Source: an uncultured Paenibacillus sp. (GTDB taxonomy: Bacteria > Bacillota > Bacilli > Paenibacillales > Paenibacillaceae). Taken from it: 53,456 bases of DNA. Numbering within the stretch: the first letter of the stretch is position 1; the number at the start of each line of letters is the position of its first letter. A program made the translations under genes and the position numbers. Shown here in pieces: positions 34,504 to 44,244 of this stretch. Location of the stretch: assembly GCA_937895345.1 (NCBI GenBank), contig CALAWP010000009.1:1-53456 (forward strand). The letters are read 5' to 3'. The notes under the pieces are model-generated. The model was not told where the DNA came from, made no database searches, and was given only the letters and a program-made list of their open reading frames with translations.

Positions 34504-36186
34504 TTACGATCTTTCGTTCACTTCCGCCGTAATCTGGTCTCCGCCAAGCTTTTTCCACTCGTTGACGAACTTGTCGAAATCGGAGATTGGCGCTTCGCCC
34601 ATAATAATTTTCGTAAACGTTTCGTCCTGGTACTTCTTCAGGGAAGCCATCTTCTCGGACATCGTCGGCGTGGCCGCTCCCTGGAACGCGTTATAGATGC
34701 CCAAATTGTTGTTGTCGTAATAATCGATGACGCTGTAAGAGCCTTCGGCGCCGAATACGATCGTGGAGAACCACATCTCTTTGTCGCCGGCGGCGTATTG
34801 GGTCAAGCGGTCGTAGTGAACGCTGGCCGGGAAGCCCAGCTGGCTGCCGTCCTGCTTGGCCAGCGCGTCCTGCACTTGGCGGAACGCGTCCAGATTGACG
34901 TTCAGCGGATCGATCAGAACGGGATGGTACTTGCCCGGGAATACGCCGTTGGCCTTGGAAATGAACGGGTTCGGCTCCGGGGCGTAGCTGGTCAAATAAT
35001 AATGCTCCAAATAGATGTTGGCCAGTTGAATCATCGCTTCCGGATGCTTCGCGCCCTTCTTCACGACAAAGAAGTTGTTGGCCGTGTCGCTCAGCTGCGG
35101 ATGGACCGCGCTTCCGTCCGGCGATACGATCGGATAAACCTTCCATTCGGCGTCGGGATTGTTGTCCTTGTTCGCCTTGTGGATATGACCGCCGTCGGAA
35201 ACGGTGCCGTAGGCCAGCCCAAGCCGGTTCGCCGCCACATCCTCGGCAATCTTATTCCAATCCTTCACCGTAAATTCCCGGTCGATGACGCCTTGCTTGT
35301 ACAGCTCGCTCAGCTTCTCCAGCGCCGTCTTCATCTCCGGCTGGATCGAGCCGTACACCAGATTGCCGCTGTCGTCCTTCAGCCACATGTCCGGATAAGC
35401 GTTAAATCCGTTAAAAAACCCTTTCACCGTGCCGTGCGCCTGGAACAAATCTTTGTTCAGCCCCAGACCGTACGTATCGTTTTTGTTGTTTTGATCGGGG
35501 TCGTCCTTTGCGAAGGCGGTGGCGATCTTGATGACGTCGTCGATCGTTTTCGGCTCCGGCAAATTCAGGTTTCTGAGCCAGTCCGCCCGAACGTAGATCA
35601 TCTCCGCCGTGCTGACGCCGCCGTTCACCTGCATTTGCGGTATGCCCAGCAGCTTGCCCTCGTACGTGGCCGCATTTAGCGCCGTCCCGTTATCCTGGTT
35701 CAGCAGCTCCTTCAAGTAGTCGCTTCCGTACTGCTCCAGCAGCGGCCCCAAATCTTCAAGCTGCCCTTCCTCGGAGAGGCGCAGCAGCTCCTCCTTGTTG
35801 ACGACCATGAAATCCGGAATGTCGCCGGAAGCGATCGAAATGTTCAGCTTCTGACGGTATTGGGACTCGTCCACCACCCACAGGTTTTTGACGTGAATGC
35901 CGTATTGCTCCTTGAAAATATCGGTCCAGATGTTATTGTCGATCGATTTGCCTTCATCGTACTTAAAGGCCTGATTGACCGCCCGTACGGTCGTCACCTC
36001 GATCGGCGGATCGTATTTGTCCAGCGGGCCGGTTACCGTTGACGTTGAACCGCCGTTCTGGCCCGCCGGCTCGCCGGACGGAGGCGCGTTCGTTCCCCCG
36101 TTATTGGAACCCGAGCATGCCGTCATCGCAAGCGCCGCCGTCAGCAGCAGACTCGCCGCGGCCAAAGCCTTCTTTTTCTGTTTCAC
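34504..36186 (-). CDS. LplA-like sugar-binding lipoprotein
   Basis: About 560 aa. The signal peptide has lipobox MTAC and a Gly/Asn/Ser linker. The large SBP fold has LplA-like features: YGIHVKNLWVVDESQYRQKLN, GDIPDFMVVNKEELLRLSEEG and a Trp/Tyr-rich C-terminal half. The start chosen is GTG 36186, which has GAGGGGAAG about 6 nt upstream and gives a compact signal peptide (MKQKKKALAAASLLL). The upstream ATG at 36231 would add 15 polar residues and overlap the promoter. It is the first gene of the LplABC-YesM-YesN operon. Confidence 0.9.
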   Translation of the reverse strand: MKQKKKALAAASLLLTAALAMTACSGSNNGGTNAPPSGEPAGQNGGSTSTVTGPLDKYDPPIEVTTVRAVNQAFKYDEGKSIDNNIWTDIFKEQYGIHVKNLWVVDESQYRQKLNISIASGDIPDFMVVNKEELLRLSEEGQLEDLGPLLEQYGSDYLKELLNQDNGTALNAATYEGKLLGIPQMQVNGGVSTAEMIYVRADWLRNLNLPEPKTIDDVIKIATAFAKDDPDQNNKNDTYGLGLNKDLFQAHGTVKGFFNGFNAYPDMWLKDDSGNLVYGSIQPEMKTALEKLSELYKQGVIDREFTVKDWNKIAEDVAANRLGLAYGTVSDGGHIHKANKDNNPDAEWKVYPIVSPDGSAVHPQLSDTANNFFVVKKGAKHPEAMIQLANIYLEHYYLTSYAPEPNPFISKANGVFPGKYHPVLIDPLNVNLDAFRQVQDALAKQDGSQLGFPASVHYDRLTQYAAGDKEMWFSTIVFGAEGSYSVIDYYDNNNLGIYNAFQGAATPTMSEKMASLKKYQDETFTKIIMGEAPISDFDKFVNEWKKLGGDQITAEVNERS

Positions 36187-36229
36187 TGTCTTCCCCTCGT
36201 TTCGTCTTGTATTTGTCCTTTGCTTCTTC

Positions 36230-36257
36230 ATTATAAATGGGAGTGTAAGCGCTTCGA
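36230..36257 (-). promoter_or_regulatory. Promoter -10 box and cre site of the LplABC-like operon
   Basis: A perfect TATAAT lies at 36235-36230 (minus strand), about 44 nt upstream of the GTG start, without a good -35 box, as expected for an activator-dependent promoter. At 36257-36244 the minus strand reads TCGAAGCGCTTACA, 12/14 to the TGWAAGCGCTTWCA form of cre, placed in the -10/-35 spacer so that CcpA would block RNA polymerase. Confidence 0.6.
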
Positions 36258-36298
36258 TACAAGACGTTTTTGCGGTTCTTGCCTGATATTAATCGATT

Positions 36299-36328
36299 GG
36301 GGACGGCAATCGTTCGATCGCCGCCCCC
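36299..36328 (-). terminator. Hairpin downstream of the GH2 gene
   Basis: On the minus strand a 13-bp stem (two G-U pairs) with a GAAC loop begins 14 nt after the GH2 stop. No U run follows. It probably marks the 3' end of the glycosidase operon ahead of the separate SBP promoter. Confidence 0.5.
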
Positions 36329-36341
36329 AGGCCTGACCTGT

Positions 36342-38588
36342 TTACGTGCTGAAATTCAGCGCCTGGCGCACGGACGGCGCCGGACGGCCGCTGGCTCGGT
36401 ACAGCAGCGTATACGACGAATTCAGCTCCGGCTTGCCGGCGACGGCCAGCTCGAGCGTCATTCGCTCGCCGTCGGCTGCGGGGAGCAAATAACGGGCCGT
36501 CGGTCCGCGCCGGTTTCCGTTCGGCCGCATAGCCGCATACTCCCAAGCGAGCAGCAGCGTCCTCTCGCCCGATCCGATCGTCAAATACGCTTCTACGCGC
36601 CCTTCCGGGACGTCGGCCGGACTATCGTTCAGCATCCACAGCTCCGGCTCGAACCATTCGCCTTCATGCCATACGAACTTCGGAATGCGCGCGCTTGCCA
36701 GCACCGGTCTGCAAGACGCCTGTACCGCATAATACGCCGGCTTGGGCTTGTCGGGCCACATGACGATGCTGTTGTTGGCCGCCGTCGGCCACGCCTCGTT
36801 GTAGCACCAGTTCAGCGCCATGGAACATTTCGGCTTCTGCCGTCTCGCTTCTTCATAGATGCACTTATAGCCTTCCGATTGCAGCAGCTGGCCGTATTCC
36901 ACCGCTTGCTCCAGCGTCTCGTAAGGTCCGAAATAATAGTCCAGCTGATCCTGCATCAGCCACATTTCCGGCGACAGCGCATGGAAGGCATGATGATCCT
37001 CCCATGCCGTTCCCGGTCTCGGCGGAAACAGCTCTTCCTCCGGAATGAAGCTTTTCAATTGTTCGACCGAAGACGGGGATGGCACGCCGAATTCGGTATA
37101 AGCGGTGTTGCTCGCTTTCGGCATCGCTTCCAATACATCTTCTCCCGTCCGGTATCGGAACATGTAATGGCCGTGTCCCATGCCTTCAACGGGAGACGTC
37201 ATCAGAAACGGGGTTAGCGGGTCCAGCTCGTAGCAATTCGCATTCAGCAGCCGCAGCGGCAAGGACTGGTCCGTCATCTTCGACCAGGCGTTAAACAATT
37301 CGTTGCCCCCGCACCACATGACGACGGAAGCGTGCTTGCGCAGCCGGACGATAATCGATCTCGACTCCTGGTCGAGCACGCGCAAATATTCGGGCGTATC
37401 CGGGTATAGATTGCAGGCCAGCGGAAACTCCTGCCATACCAACAGCCCCATCTCGTCGCATTGATCGAAGAAGGACTCCTTGTTCACAATGCCGCCGCCC
37501 CATATGCGCAGAATGTTCATATTTGCCGATTTCGCCAGGTTCAGCAAGCTTTGGTACTGCGCCGCTGTAATCGTGCCGGGAAAGATCGAAGGGTTCACCC
37601 AGTTCGTTCCTTTGCAAAAGATCGTTCTGCCGTTGATCTCCATCGTAATCGGAGGCAGGCTTCGGCTCTTCGGAAACTGCGAAGGCTCCTTCCAGCCGCC
37701 CTCATGGACCACCAGCCTCGCCCTGCGAAAACCGATTCTTTGGCGGTGAGCCTCCGGATAGGCGGCGCGCCCTCCTTTCGTCGACAAATACACCTCGGAC
37801 GCATACAGCGGCTGCCCGCCATGATCGTGCGGCCACCACAATTGCGGGCGGTCGACCGTCGCTTCGGCTTGCACCGTCCTCCCCGAGAACGGCAGCGTCT
37901 GCTCAAACACGACGGCGCCTTCGGGATCCGATAACGTCCAGACCAGCTCTCCGTCCTCGACCTCCGCATTCAGGCCGACGTCCAGCCGAAGAGACGCGGC
38001 ATCCAGCCGTTCGTTTAATTCGTACCGGACTTCGGCGGAAACGATATGCTCGGCGTCCCGCACTTCCGCATACGTTTCGTCCCATATGCCAAGCGGGATT
38101 AAGCGGGGATGCCAATCCCAGCCGTAGCTGACGGCCGGCTTGCACGAATGCGCCGCCTGCGACCGTCCCGTCTCGCCCGCCAGCTTCGGCGCCGGTTCGA
38201 TGACGATCTCGATCTCGATCTCGTCTCTGTTCCCGATCCGTTCCGTCAAGTCCAGCTCGACGGGGGTGAACATGCCCTCCTGCGACAGCACGACGCCGCC
38301 GTCCACCCGGATATGAAAGCTGTAGTCGATCCCTTTCGAGACGAAAACAAGCCGTTCGCCTTCCTTTACGTTCCGGGCGTCCAGCTTCGATCGGTACGTC
38401 CAATATTTGTCTTCCATCCATTCATATTGCCTCCAATTTTCCGCGTAGGCATAGTCGCCCCACTTCTCCGCGCGCGCCCAGTCCAGCTGGACCGCGCCCG
38501 GCACCGACGCGCTCACCCACCGCTCGGGCGTTTCCCATACGCCGTCGCTCCAGCCGACTTCCCATTGCATTTCCGTTATCCTTTTCAT
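36342..38588 (-). CDS. Glycoside hydrolase family 2, beta-mannosidase-like
   Basis: About 748 aa, with no signal peptide, so cytoplasmic. In the numbering from the upstream ATG (38606), a jelly-roll domain (about 10-190, including SYGWDWHPRLIPLGIWD) is followed by an Ig-like domain (to about 320). A TIM barrel follows, with NILRIWGGG, acid/base Glu436 in WCGGNEL and a candidate nucleophile Glu505 in YTEFGVPSP. This layout and the GWDW motif are those of GH2 beta-mannosidases. Other axial-hydroxyl glycosides are possible. ATG 38588 has AGGAGG 6 nt upstream. It is the last gene of the GH140-isomerase-GH3-GH2 operon. Confidence 0.88.
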   Translation of the reverse strand: MKRITEMQWEVGWSDGVWETPERWVSASVPGAVQLDWARAEKWGDYAYAENWRQYEWMEDKYWTYRSKLDARNVKEGERLVFVSKGIDYSFHIRVDGGVVLSQEGMFTPVELDLTERIGNRDEIEIEIVIEPAPKLAGETGRSQAAHSCKPAVSYGWDWHPRLIPLGIWDETYAEVRDAEHIVSAEVRYELNERLDAASLRLDVGLNAEVEDGELVWTLSDPEGAVVFEQTLPFSGRTVQAEATVDRPQLWWPHDHGGQPLYASEVYLSTKGGRAAYPEAHRQRIGFRRARLVVHEGGWKEPSQFPKSRSLPPITMEINGRTIFCKGTNWVNPSIFPGTITAAQYQSLLNLAKSANMNILRIWGGGIVNKESFFDQCDEMGLLVWQEFPLACNLYPDTPEYLRVLDQESRSIIVRLRKHASVVMWCGGNELFNAWSKMTDQSLPLRLLNANCYELDPLTPFLMTSPVEGMGHGHYMFRYRTGEDVLEAMPKASNTAYTEFGVPSPSSVEQLKSFIPEEELFPPRPGTAWEDHHAFHALSPEMWLMQDQLDYYFGPYETLEQAVEYGQLLQSEGYKCIYEEARRQKPKCSMALNWCYNEAWPTAANNSIVMWPDKPKPAYYAVQASCRPVLASARIPKFVWHEGEWFEPELWMLNDSPADVPEGRVEAYLTIGSGERTLLLAWEYAAMRPNGNRRGPTARYLLPAADGERMTLELAVAGKPELNSSYTLLYRASGRPAPSVRQALNFST

Positions 38589-38612
38589 TGTCGTCCTCCT
38601 GTTCAACGTTAT

Positions 38613-38638
38613 CGCCCGACGGACGATGCCGCCGGGCG
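38613..38638 (-). repeat. Intercistronic hairpin between the GH3 and GH2 genes
   Basis: A 10-bp GC-rich stem (one G-U pair) with a 6-nt loop fills most of the gap after the GH3 stop. It has no U tract, so it is probably an mRNA processing or stability element. Confidence 0.45.
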
Positions 38639-38642
38639 TATA

Positions 38643-40226
38643 TTAATCGTGGGCGTACAGCTTCCGGTTCAGCGTTCTTTCGCCCGCGATGCCCTGTACC
38701 AGCAGCGGAACCGTGCAAGCGATGTCTCCGTACGTGTTAATGATCGTATCGATCGACGCTTCGTATTCCTTATGGACGAACGGATGGAAATGAGCGACGA
38801 ATATGACCGGGGTGCCGAGCTTCGTCCAGCCGCCCATCATATTGCGCGCCACCTCATCGTGCAGGCGGACGACATTCAGTCCGTAGCTGAGCCTGCTCCC
38901 GATCGAGCAGACGATCAGGTCGAAGCGGCCTTCGACCGCGGCTTGATACAAGGCGTCCGGGCCGGGATCGATCCATTGCTCGACATGATCGGAATAATGG
39001 CTCAGCGATTGCTTCATCCGCTCCAGCAGTTCTTCGTTCCGGTCGGCGTTGTTCATAATGACGGTGTGCAGCACTTTCGTCGCTTTGCGGATCGGAAACG
39101 GGACCAGTCCTTGCCGGTCGCGCACCACCGTGATGCTTCTTTCCGCGACTTGAACGGCTGCCGCCTCGTGCGCGGCCAGGTCAAGCGGCGGCTTCGGCGC
39201 TTCCGTTTCGCCGTTGAACAAGCCGAACTGCTCCTTAAGCGCGATAATGCGGGCCGCCCGGTCGCGCAGCGTCGCCAGGGTGAGCGCCCCTTCTTCCACC
39301 CGCCTTTCCATTTCCGCGTAAAACCGTTCGTCCATACGGGGAAAGAGGAGCATATCGCAGCCGCTCTCAAGCGCCGCCGCGCATGCGTCGTAATAATTCA
39401 TATAACCGACGATGCCGCCCATCTCGATAGCGTCGGTCACGATCAATCCGTCGAATCCGAGCTCTCCGCGCAGCAAATCGATCAGCAGCCTCTTCGATAC
39501 CGTCGCCGGCGGGTACAATCCCCGCTCGTCCGGCTCGTCGAAGGCCGGGAGCGCGATATGGCCCGGCATTACCGCCATGGCGCCCCGCTCGATCAGGTCT
39601 CGGAACACCCGCCCCGGACCGTCGTACCAGGCTTGCTTGTCCAGGGGCATAACCGGTGTCGTCAGATGCTGATCCCAGGTCGTATAGCCGTCTCCCGGAA
39701 AATGCTTGATCGTCGCCATCATCCCGTTTTCCTGCAACCCGGCCATATAGGCGCCGGCGATCTTGACGGCATGATCGGGGTCCATTCCCGGACTCCTCAT
39801 GCCGACCACCGGGCTGTCCGGGTCCGCCGCCAGATCGGCCACCGGCGAGAACGTCCAGTTGTAGCCCAGCTCCCCGGCTTCCAGCGCCGAAATTCGGCCC
39901 GTTTCGTAAGCGAGCTCCTCGGAATTCGTCTGGCTCAGGCCCATCATATAAGGGAACTTGGTCGCTCCCAATATCATGTTGCCGGGCCCGCATTCCAGAT
40001 CGCTGACGATAAACGGCGGAATGGCGCAGCTTGCCCGGAAGAGGCCGGTGATGCGGCCAAGCTCGCTCCTCTCCATCGGGTGGAAGAACATCGCGCCGAA
40101 TTCCTCCAGCTTCTCTTCTCCGATCCGGCCGAAGGTCGGGCAGCATACCTGGTTCAGCAGTTGCCGAAAACCGAGCCCTTGTGCCGCGGCAACCGCGCTT
40201 TTCGTTATTTGAATACGATATTTCAT
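38643..40226 (-). CDS. Glycoside hydrolase family 3, NagZ-like
   Basis: About 527 aa, without an export signal. In the numbering from the upstream start at 40262, the GH3 barrel contains KHFPGDG (186-192) followed by DQH (Asp197, His199). This is the Asp-His pair that serves as acid/base in NagZ-type beta-N-acetylglucosaminidases and related phosphorylases. The nucleophile is Asp277 in GLIVTDAIEMGG. A second alpha/beta domain (about 370-530) follows. The substrate in this operon may differ from N-acetylglucosamine. The start is uncertain: ATG 40226 follows GGGGGATGAAGAG, while upstream starts at 40253 and 40262 overlap the stop of the preceding gene. Confidence 0.87.
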   Translation of the reverse strand: MKYRIQITKSAVAAAQGLGFRQLLNQVCCPTFGRIGEEKLEEFGAMFFHPMERSELGRITGLFRASCAIPPFIVSDLECGPGNMILGATKFPYMMGLSQTNSEELAYETGRISALEAGELGYNWTFSPVADLAADPDSPVVGMRSPGMDPDHAVKIAGAYMAGLQENGMMATIKHFPGDGYTTWDQHLTTPVMPLDKQAWYDGPGRVFRDLIERGAMAVMPGHIALPAFDEPDERGLYPPATVSKRLLIDLLRGELGFDGLIVTDAIEMGGIVGYMNYYDACAAALESGCDMLLFPRMDERFYAEMERRVEEGALTLATLRDRAARIIALKEQFGLFNGETEAPKPPLDLAAHEAAAVQVAERSITVVRDRQGLVPFPIRKATKVLHTVIMNNADRNEELLERMKQSLSHYSDHVEQWIDPGPDALYQAAVEGRFDLIVCSIGSRLSYGLNVVRLHDEVARNMMGGWTKLGTPVIFVAHFHPFVHKEYEASIDTIINTYGDIACTVPLLVQGIAGERTLNRKLYAHD

Positions 40227-40255
40227 CCGCTCTTCATCCCCCTGATCCTTCATAG

Positions 40256-42730
40256 TTACCAAGTAACGCTGACGTTGCCGCTTACCGAACGGGCCACGAT
40301 CTTGCTGCCCTGCCGCTCATAAGGAATCGGAGCGCCGTCCGGATGCTCGACCCGGAGCTCCGTCACCCCCGCTTCCAGCGCTTCAAGAGGAGGATACACC
40401 GTAAGCTCGGCGTCCGCGAGGCCGCTGATCGCCAGCTGGCGCACCGATTGTTTCTTCCGGGTCGGTATCGCGCTCATTTCCCTGCACCACACTTGCGACT
40501 GACGCTCTTGCCGGACAAATACCCGGCATTCGTCATGAAACGTACGGTCAAGCGCATACGACGCATACCCCGTGCCGACAACCGCCGTCTGCCCGGTAAG
40601 GATCGGCTCTCCGTCCGGGAAGCGCAGACGGAACGACACCGATGTATCCTTCTTGCACCCGACGAAAAAATATGCGTTGTCATGCCGTTTTACGAACATA
40701 AGCGCCGATGAGGAGCTTTGGGCATATTTGCGCTGCGCGATCGTGTAGCCGAACTGCTGCAGCACGGCGCGAACGGCGCCCGAAGCGTCGGCCCATTCGG
40801 CCGATTGGCGGACCGGCAGATGAGTGACGCCGGCCGGCTCGAACGGAAGCGATCCCCGCACCCAGCCGGCTTGCCCGCCGTTCCATTCCGGCAGCGAGCG
40901 GCTGAGCGCGAATACCCGGCTCTGCCCGCCTTGCCGCGCTTCGCAGACGATCCGGCCGCTCTCCTCCGCGCCGTCTGCGGCAACCTCCGACAAGCCGCCG
41001 TCGGCGATGTTCCCGTAGTGCCGCAGCTTACGCGCCCGCGTCTCCTCGAGCTCCAGCTCGTCGGTCTCGCCCGACAGCCGGTAGTCGAATTCGCCCTCAA
41101 GCGGCTCCTCGCTCCGCAGTCCGAGCAGCTCAAGCAAGCTGCCGTCGCGAACGGGACCGTACAGCAACACGCGTCCGCCTGCCTGAACATAGCTTGCGAC
41201 GGCTTTCGCCTTGCCGCCTTCCAGCCAGCAAGTCGAAACGAGCAGAATCGTCTCCTTCAGCTTGCTCCGGGCTTCCGCGCTCATCGAGAAGTAAACGTCC
41301 GTTCCGATCACCGTGTTCAAAGGCAGCCCTTCGTTAATCGCATTGCGCACGAACCAGTCATGGAAAAACACCGCCCCGGACCGTTCGCTCGACGCCTCCG
41401 CCATCTCATGCAGCTCGCGGAACGGGTACAGCCACGTCAGGATGCCCGGGCCGTCGGGACGGTCGGCCAGCGCCCGCTTGAAATGCGGCACGATTTCCGC
41501 CGGACAATCCTCGTTCAGCTCCCCGTACTCCGTATCGATCGTCAATATTTCGATGACGCCCGGACTTTCCGTCTCCCCGTTCCGGTTCAACCGGGCAACG
41601 GATAGCGGGCAATAAATATCGTGCGGTTCTCTGTCGTACAGATCGAACCACGGATTTTGCCAAAACCACGGGTCGTTCGGATAGAAGCGGTACGGATACG
41701 TTTCGCCGGGAAGCTCGGCAATTCTCGACATGTAGCCGGTCATTTCCAGCCCGAAATCGAAGTTGAGCGCGCCCCAAGGCGAGTTCGGCGCCGGATATTC
41801 CAAATACTTTTTGTCGTAAAGCTCCAGCATCGGGATATAATCCTTCGCCAGATCCATGCCCGTCCCGTAGTTCGTTCCTCTGATCTCCACGCGATAGTCC
41901 GGACATTCCCGCTTGAACAAATCCCAGAAGGACATCACCTTCGCGGACAGCTCGGCTTGATCGGCCAGCGGGAGATTCGTTCCGTCGTAGTTGGCGCCAA
42001 GATAGGTCCATGGAAAATAGGAAAGCGCAAAGCCGTTCGAGAACCAAATATAATCGAACCCGAGCGCGGGCAAGAAGCTGGCGCACTGCTTGCCGAGAAA
42101 CTCGCCGAACGGCGTCCCTTCCGGGATGCCGCCGGGGTAGGCCGCATAAGAGGCTTCGTCCGCCTTAAGCTTCGACCAGGTGCAGACGACGGTATAATCG
42201 GCCTTCAGCGCGACATACCGGCCGCCGAGCTCGGCCCGGTTGATTTCCGGATGCTTCTTGTATTTGAAATCCGAATAGGCGAATTCCGGCCCGGCGTCGA
42301 ACGTAGCCCCGACCTCCAGCTTCACGCCGAACCGTTCGCGGGCGATACGCTTGAAAGAAGCGACGATGCGCTTCAAATCGCCGTACGTCATATGAACCGG
42401 ATGCTCCGTATACGTCCGGGCAATGCGGGGATTGTCCTGATCCTGGATATGGCTGAAATATTGCTCGTTGGCGAAGCCGATATATTTCGCCCATTCGAAA
42501 TCGTCTTCCAGCTTGCCGTTCCAGGTTAATATTTCGCTTCCGTCGGATATCCACAGCAGCATGGAAGCCGATTCCGCCATGTCCAGCAGCGGCTTCCACC
42601 CGCGAAGCGCTTCGCCGCACACTTCGTCGATCGCCGACGGCTCCAAGCTTTTGAAAGGCTTCAAACTCATCTCCAGCGTGGCCCGCTTCAACGTTTTTGT
42701 CCCATATGCGCCGTTCATTGTGCTGCTCAT
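40256..42730 (-). CDS. Large putative glycoside hydrolase of unrecognised family
   Basis: An 824-aa cytoplasmic protein that I cannot place in a family. The N-terminal ~450 residues look like a (beta/alpha)8 barrel, with motifs RATLEMSLKPFKSLE, LLWISDGSEILTW, EVGATFDAGPEFAYSDF, FDYIWFSNGFALSYFPWTY, VEIRGTNYGTGMDLAKDY and NFDFGLEMTGYMSRIAEL. Residues about 500-565 form a flavodoxin/glutaminase-like segment (KETILLVSTCWLEGG, SYVQAGGRVLLYGP) as in the trimerisation domain of GH42 enzymes. Beta-rich domains follow. Barrel Glu/Asp residues suited to catalysis are present but unproven. GGGGG lies 8 nt before the ATG. It lies between an AraA-like isomerase and GH3, so a glycosidase role is likely. 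Confidence 0.7.
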   Translation of the reverse strand: MSSTMNGAYGTKTLKRATLEMSLKPFKSLEPSAIDEVCGEALRGWKPLLDMAESASMLLWISDGSEILTWNGKLEDDFEWAKYIGFANEQYFSHIQDQDNPRIARTYTEHPVHMTYGDLKRIVASFKRIARERFGVKLEVGATFDAGPEFAYSDFKYKKHPEINRAELGGRYVALKADYTVVCTWSKLKADEASYAAYPGGIPEGTPFGEFLGKQCASFLPALGFDYIWFSNGFALSYFPWTYLGANYDGTNLPLADQAELSAKVMSFWDLFKRECPDYRVEIRGTNYGTGMDLAKDYIPMLELYDKKYLEYPAPNSPWGALNFDFGLEMTGYMSRIAELPGETYPYRFYPNDPWFWQNPWFDLYDREPHDIYCPLSVARLNRNGETESPGVIEILTIDTEYGELNEDCPAEIVPHFKRALADRPDGPGILTWLYPFRELHEMAEASSERSGAVFFHDWFVRNAINEGLPLNTVIGTDVYFSMSAEARSKLKETILLVSTCWLEGGKAKAVASYVQAGGRVLLYGPVRDGSLLELLGLRSEEPLEGEFDYRLSGETDELELEETRARKLRHYGNIADGGLSEVAADGAEESGRIVCEARQGGQSRVFALSRSLPEWNGGQAGWVRGSLPFEPAGVTHLPVRQSAEWADASGAVRAVLQQFGYTIAQRKYAQSSSSALMFVKRHDNAYFFVGCKKDTSVSFRLRFPDGEPILTGQTAVVGTGYASYALDRTFHDECRVFVRQERQSQVWCREMSAIPTRKKQSVRQLAISGLADAELTVYPPLEALEAGVTELRVEHPDGAPIPYERQGSKIVARSVSGNVSVTW

Positions 42731-42743
42731 TGCCGAAGCCCCC

Positions 42744-44186
42744 TTAGACGATTTCCAGTTCGATGCCCATAATTTTGGCGACGTTTTTGATTTTGGCGTT
42801 CACATGCCCTACGCCCAGCGCGAAATGATGCGTCGGTCCCGCCGAGCACCAGCTTTCGATAAACTCCGCCACGGAGCGGTTGAAGCTGCATCGCGTATTC
42901 GTATTGCCGGTTTGAGGAATTTCGCCCGGAATCGATTCGCCTTCCGTCGCGATCATCTTGTAGCGGCCGTCGGCCGACTGCGAGATGCCGAGCAGCGTGA
43001 CGGGGCCCGTCTTGATGCTGAACTCGACGCCGATGCCGGAGCCCGCTTTGCCGTGGAACAGGTCGAGTCCCCGAATGATCGGCCGGCCGTTCGCAATTTT
43101 GATATTATGCGGACCGTCATGTCCGACGAGCACGATATTGTCCGTGAAATCGCACGGATGAAGCTCGGCGAACGAGCCGCCCGCCTCCAGCCGGTCCATA
43201 ATGAGCATCGCCGCGCATGTTTTCAGATCGGCTTCTCCCGCGAGCGGAATGCCTTTGCCGGTCAGCAAGGAATTGCCGAGCACCATATTCGAGCCGATCC
43301 GTTCATATTCGTTGTTGTCGAGCCCCTTGTAGTAATAGGCAAGGCCCGTCAGTCCGAACTCCGTCACCAGCTTGTCGAGCCCGACCGCCACCTTGGCGGA
43401 CCATTCCAGATCCTCCTGCCGGATCGGCCGGGTCACCGGATCGATAAACGGATCGGCGATCGTAAAGATGCTTTGAATCTCCTCGATCTTCTCCTTCACT
43501 TCCCGGTCCGACACTCCGTTCACAAGCTTCGCCAGATCGCACATCTCCAGCATCTGCACATGCGATCCGAACGCTGCCGTAAAGGCGGTCGGATCCGAGT
43601 TCATATCGTACATGCCTTCGTACGTATGTCCCAGATAACCGATCTTCGCCTGCTTGAACGCCTTGCGGGCATTGGCGACCTGACACCAGGATTTCAGCTC
43701 CGAGACGGCCCTCGGGTCGTCGTAAAGCGTGCCGACGATCATGCCGGACGCCGGCTTGCCCGCGCGAATGAGAACGCCTCCAATTTCCGGAAGCGAGCAT
43801 ATATTATCGTTCGCCAGCTGCATATACGTCGTCGTTTTCCGGTAATCCAGCCGCTTGAGCGGCTGAAGCGCCACGAGCACCGTCGGCACGTTCAAGTTCA
43901 GAATGGCCGTTGCCGCCGAAGAAGAGGTGACGTACGTGCTCAAATAACAAAACAGAAAATCGACGTCCTGCGCCTTCAAATACGAAGCCGCCGCAAACGA
44001 TTTGTCCACGTTGTCGACAAAGCCGCCGGATACGACCTCGACGTCGTTTTCCTTCAGCATCGCTTCAAACTCCCGGCCATACCCTTCCAGCTCTTCCTTC
44101 AGTCCTTCGAATTGCCCCCAATACGGCTCGTGTCCCACCGTAATTACGCCAACCCTGGCTTTTTTTCTCATGATCGTCAAACTCAT
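42744..44186 (-). CDS. L-arabinose/L-fucose isomerase family protein (AraA-like)
   Basis: A 480-aa aldose-ketose isomerase. In the numbering from the upstream GTG (44198), the N-terminal Rossmann-like domains start RVGVITVGHEPYWGQF. Probable Mn-binding residues are Glu322 (AGEADLKTC), Glu345 (FAELHPCDF), His360 (VGHDGPHN) and His457 (GPTHHFALGVGH), in the order used by AraA. Identity to the well-studied AraA enzymes looks low, so the sugar could be arabinose, fucose or another product released by the neighbouring glycosidases. ATG 44186 is preferred, with GGTGGAG 6 nt upstream. Confidence 0.82.
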   Translation of the reverse strand: MSLTIMRKKARVGVITVGHEPYWGQFEGLKEELEGYGREFEAMLKENDVEVVSGGFVDNVDKSFAAASYLKAQDVDFLFCYLSTYVTSSSAATAILNLNVPTVLVALQPLKRLDYRKTTTYMQLANDNICSLPEIGGVLIRAGKPASGMIVGTLYDDPRAVSELKSWCQVANARKAFKQAKIGYLGHTYEGMYDMNSDPTAFTAAFGSHVQMLEMCDLAKLVNGVSDREVKEKIEEIQSIFTIADPFIDPVTRPIRQEDLEWSAKVAVGLDKLVTEFGLTGLAYYYKGLDNNEYERIGSNMVLGNSLLTGKGIPLAGEADLKTCAAMLIMDRLEAGGSFAELHPCDFTDNIVLVGHDGPHNIKIANGRPIIRGLDLFHGKAGSGIGVEFSIKTGPVTLLGISQSADGRYKMIATEGESIPGEIPQTGNTNTRCSFNRSVAEFIESWCSAGPTHHFALGVGHVNAKIKNVAKIMGIELEIV

Positions 44187-44244
44187 CGTCCACTCCACCT
44201 TTATGATTCGTTTGTTGTCTCGTTCATCTTCGTTTTTATCGGCA

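Noticed and set aside
38109..40322. 737-codon open frame on the plus strand
   Set aside because: Antisense to the GH2 and GH3 genes, which have clear catalytic motifs. No domain is recognisable.
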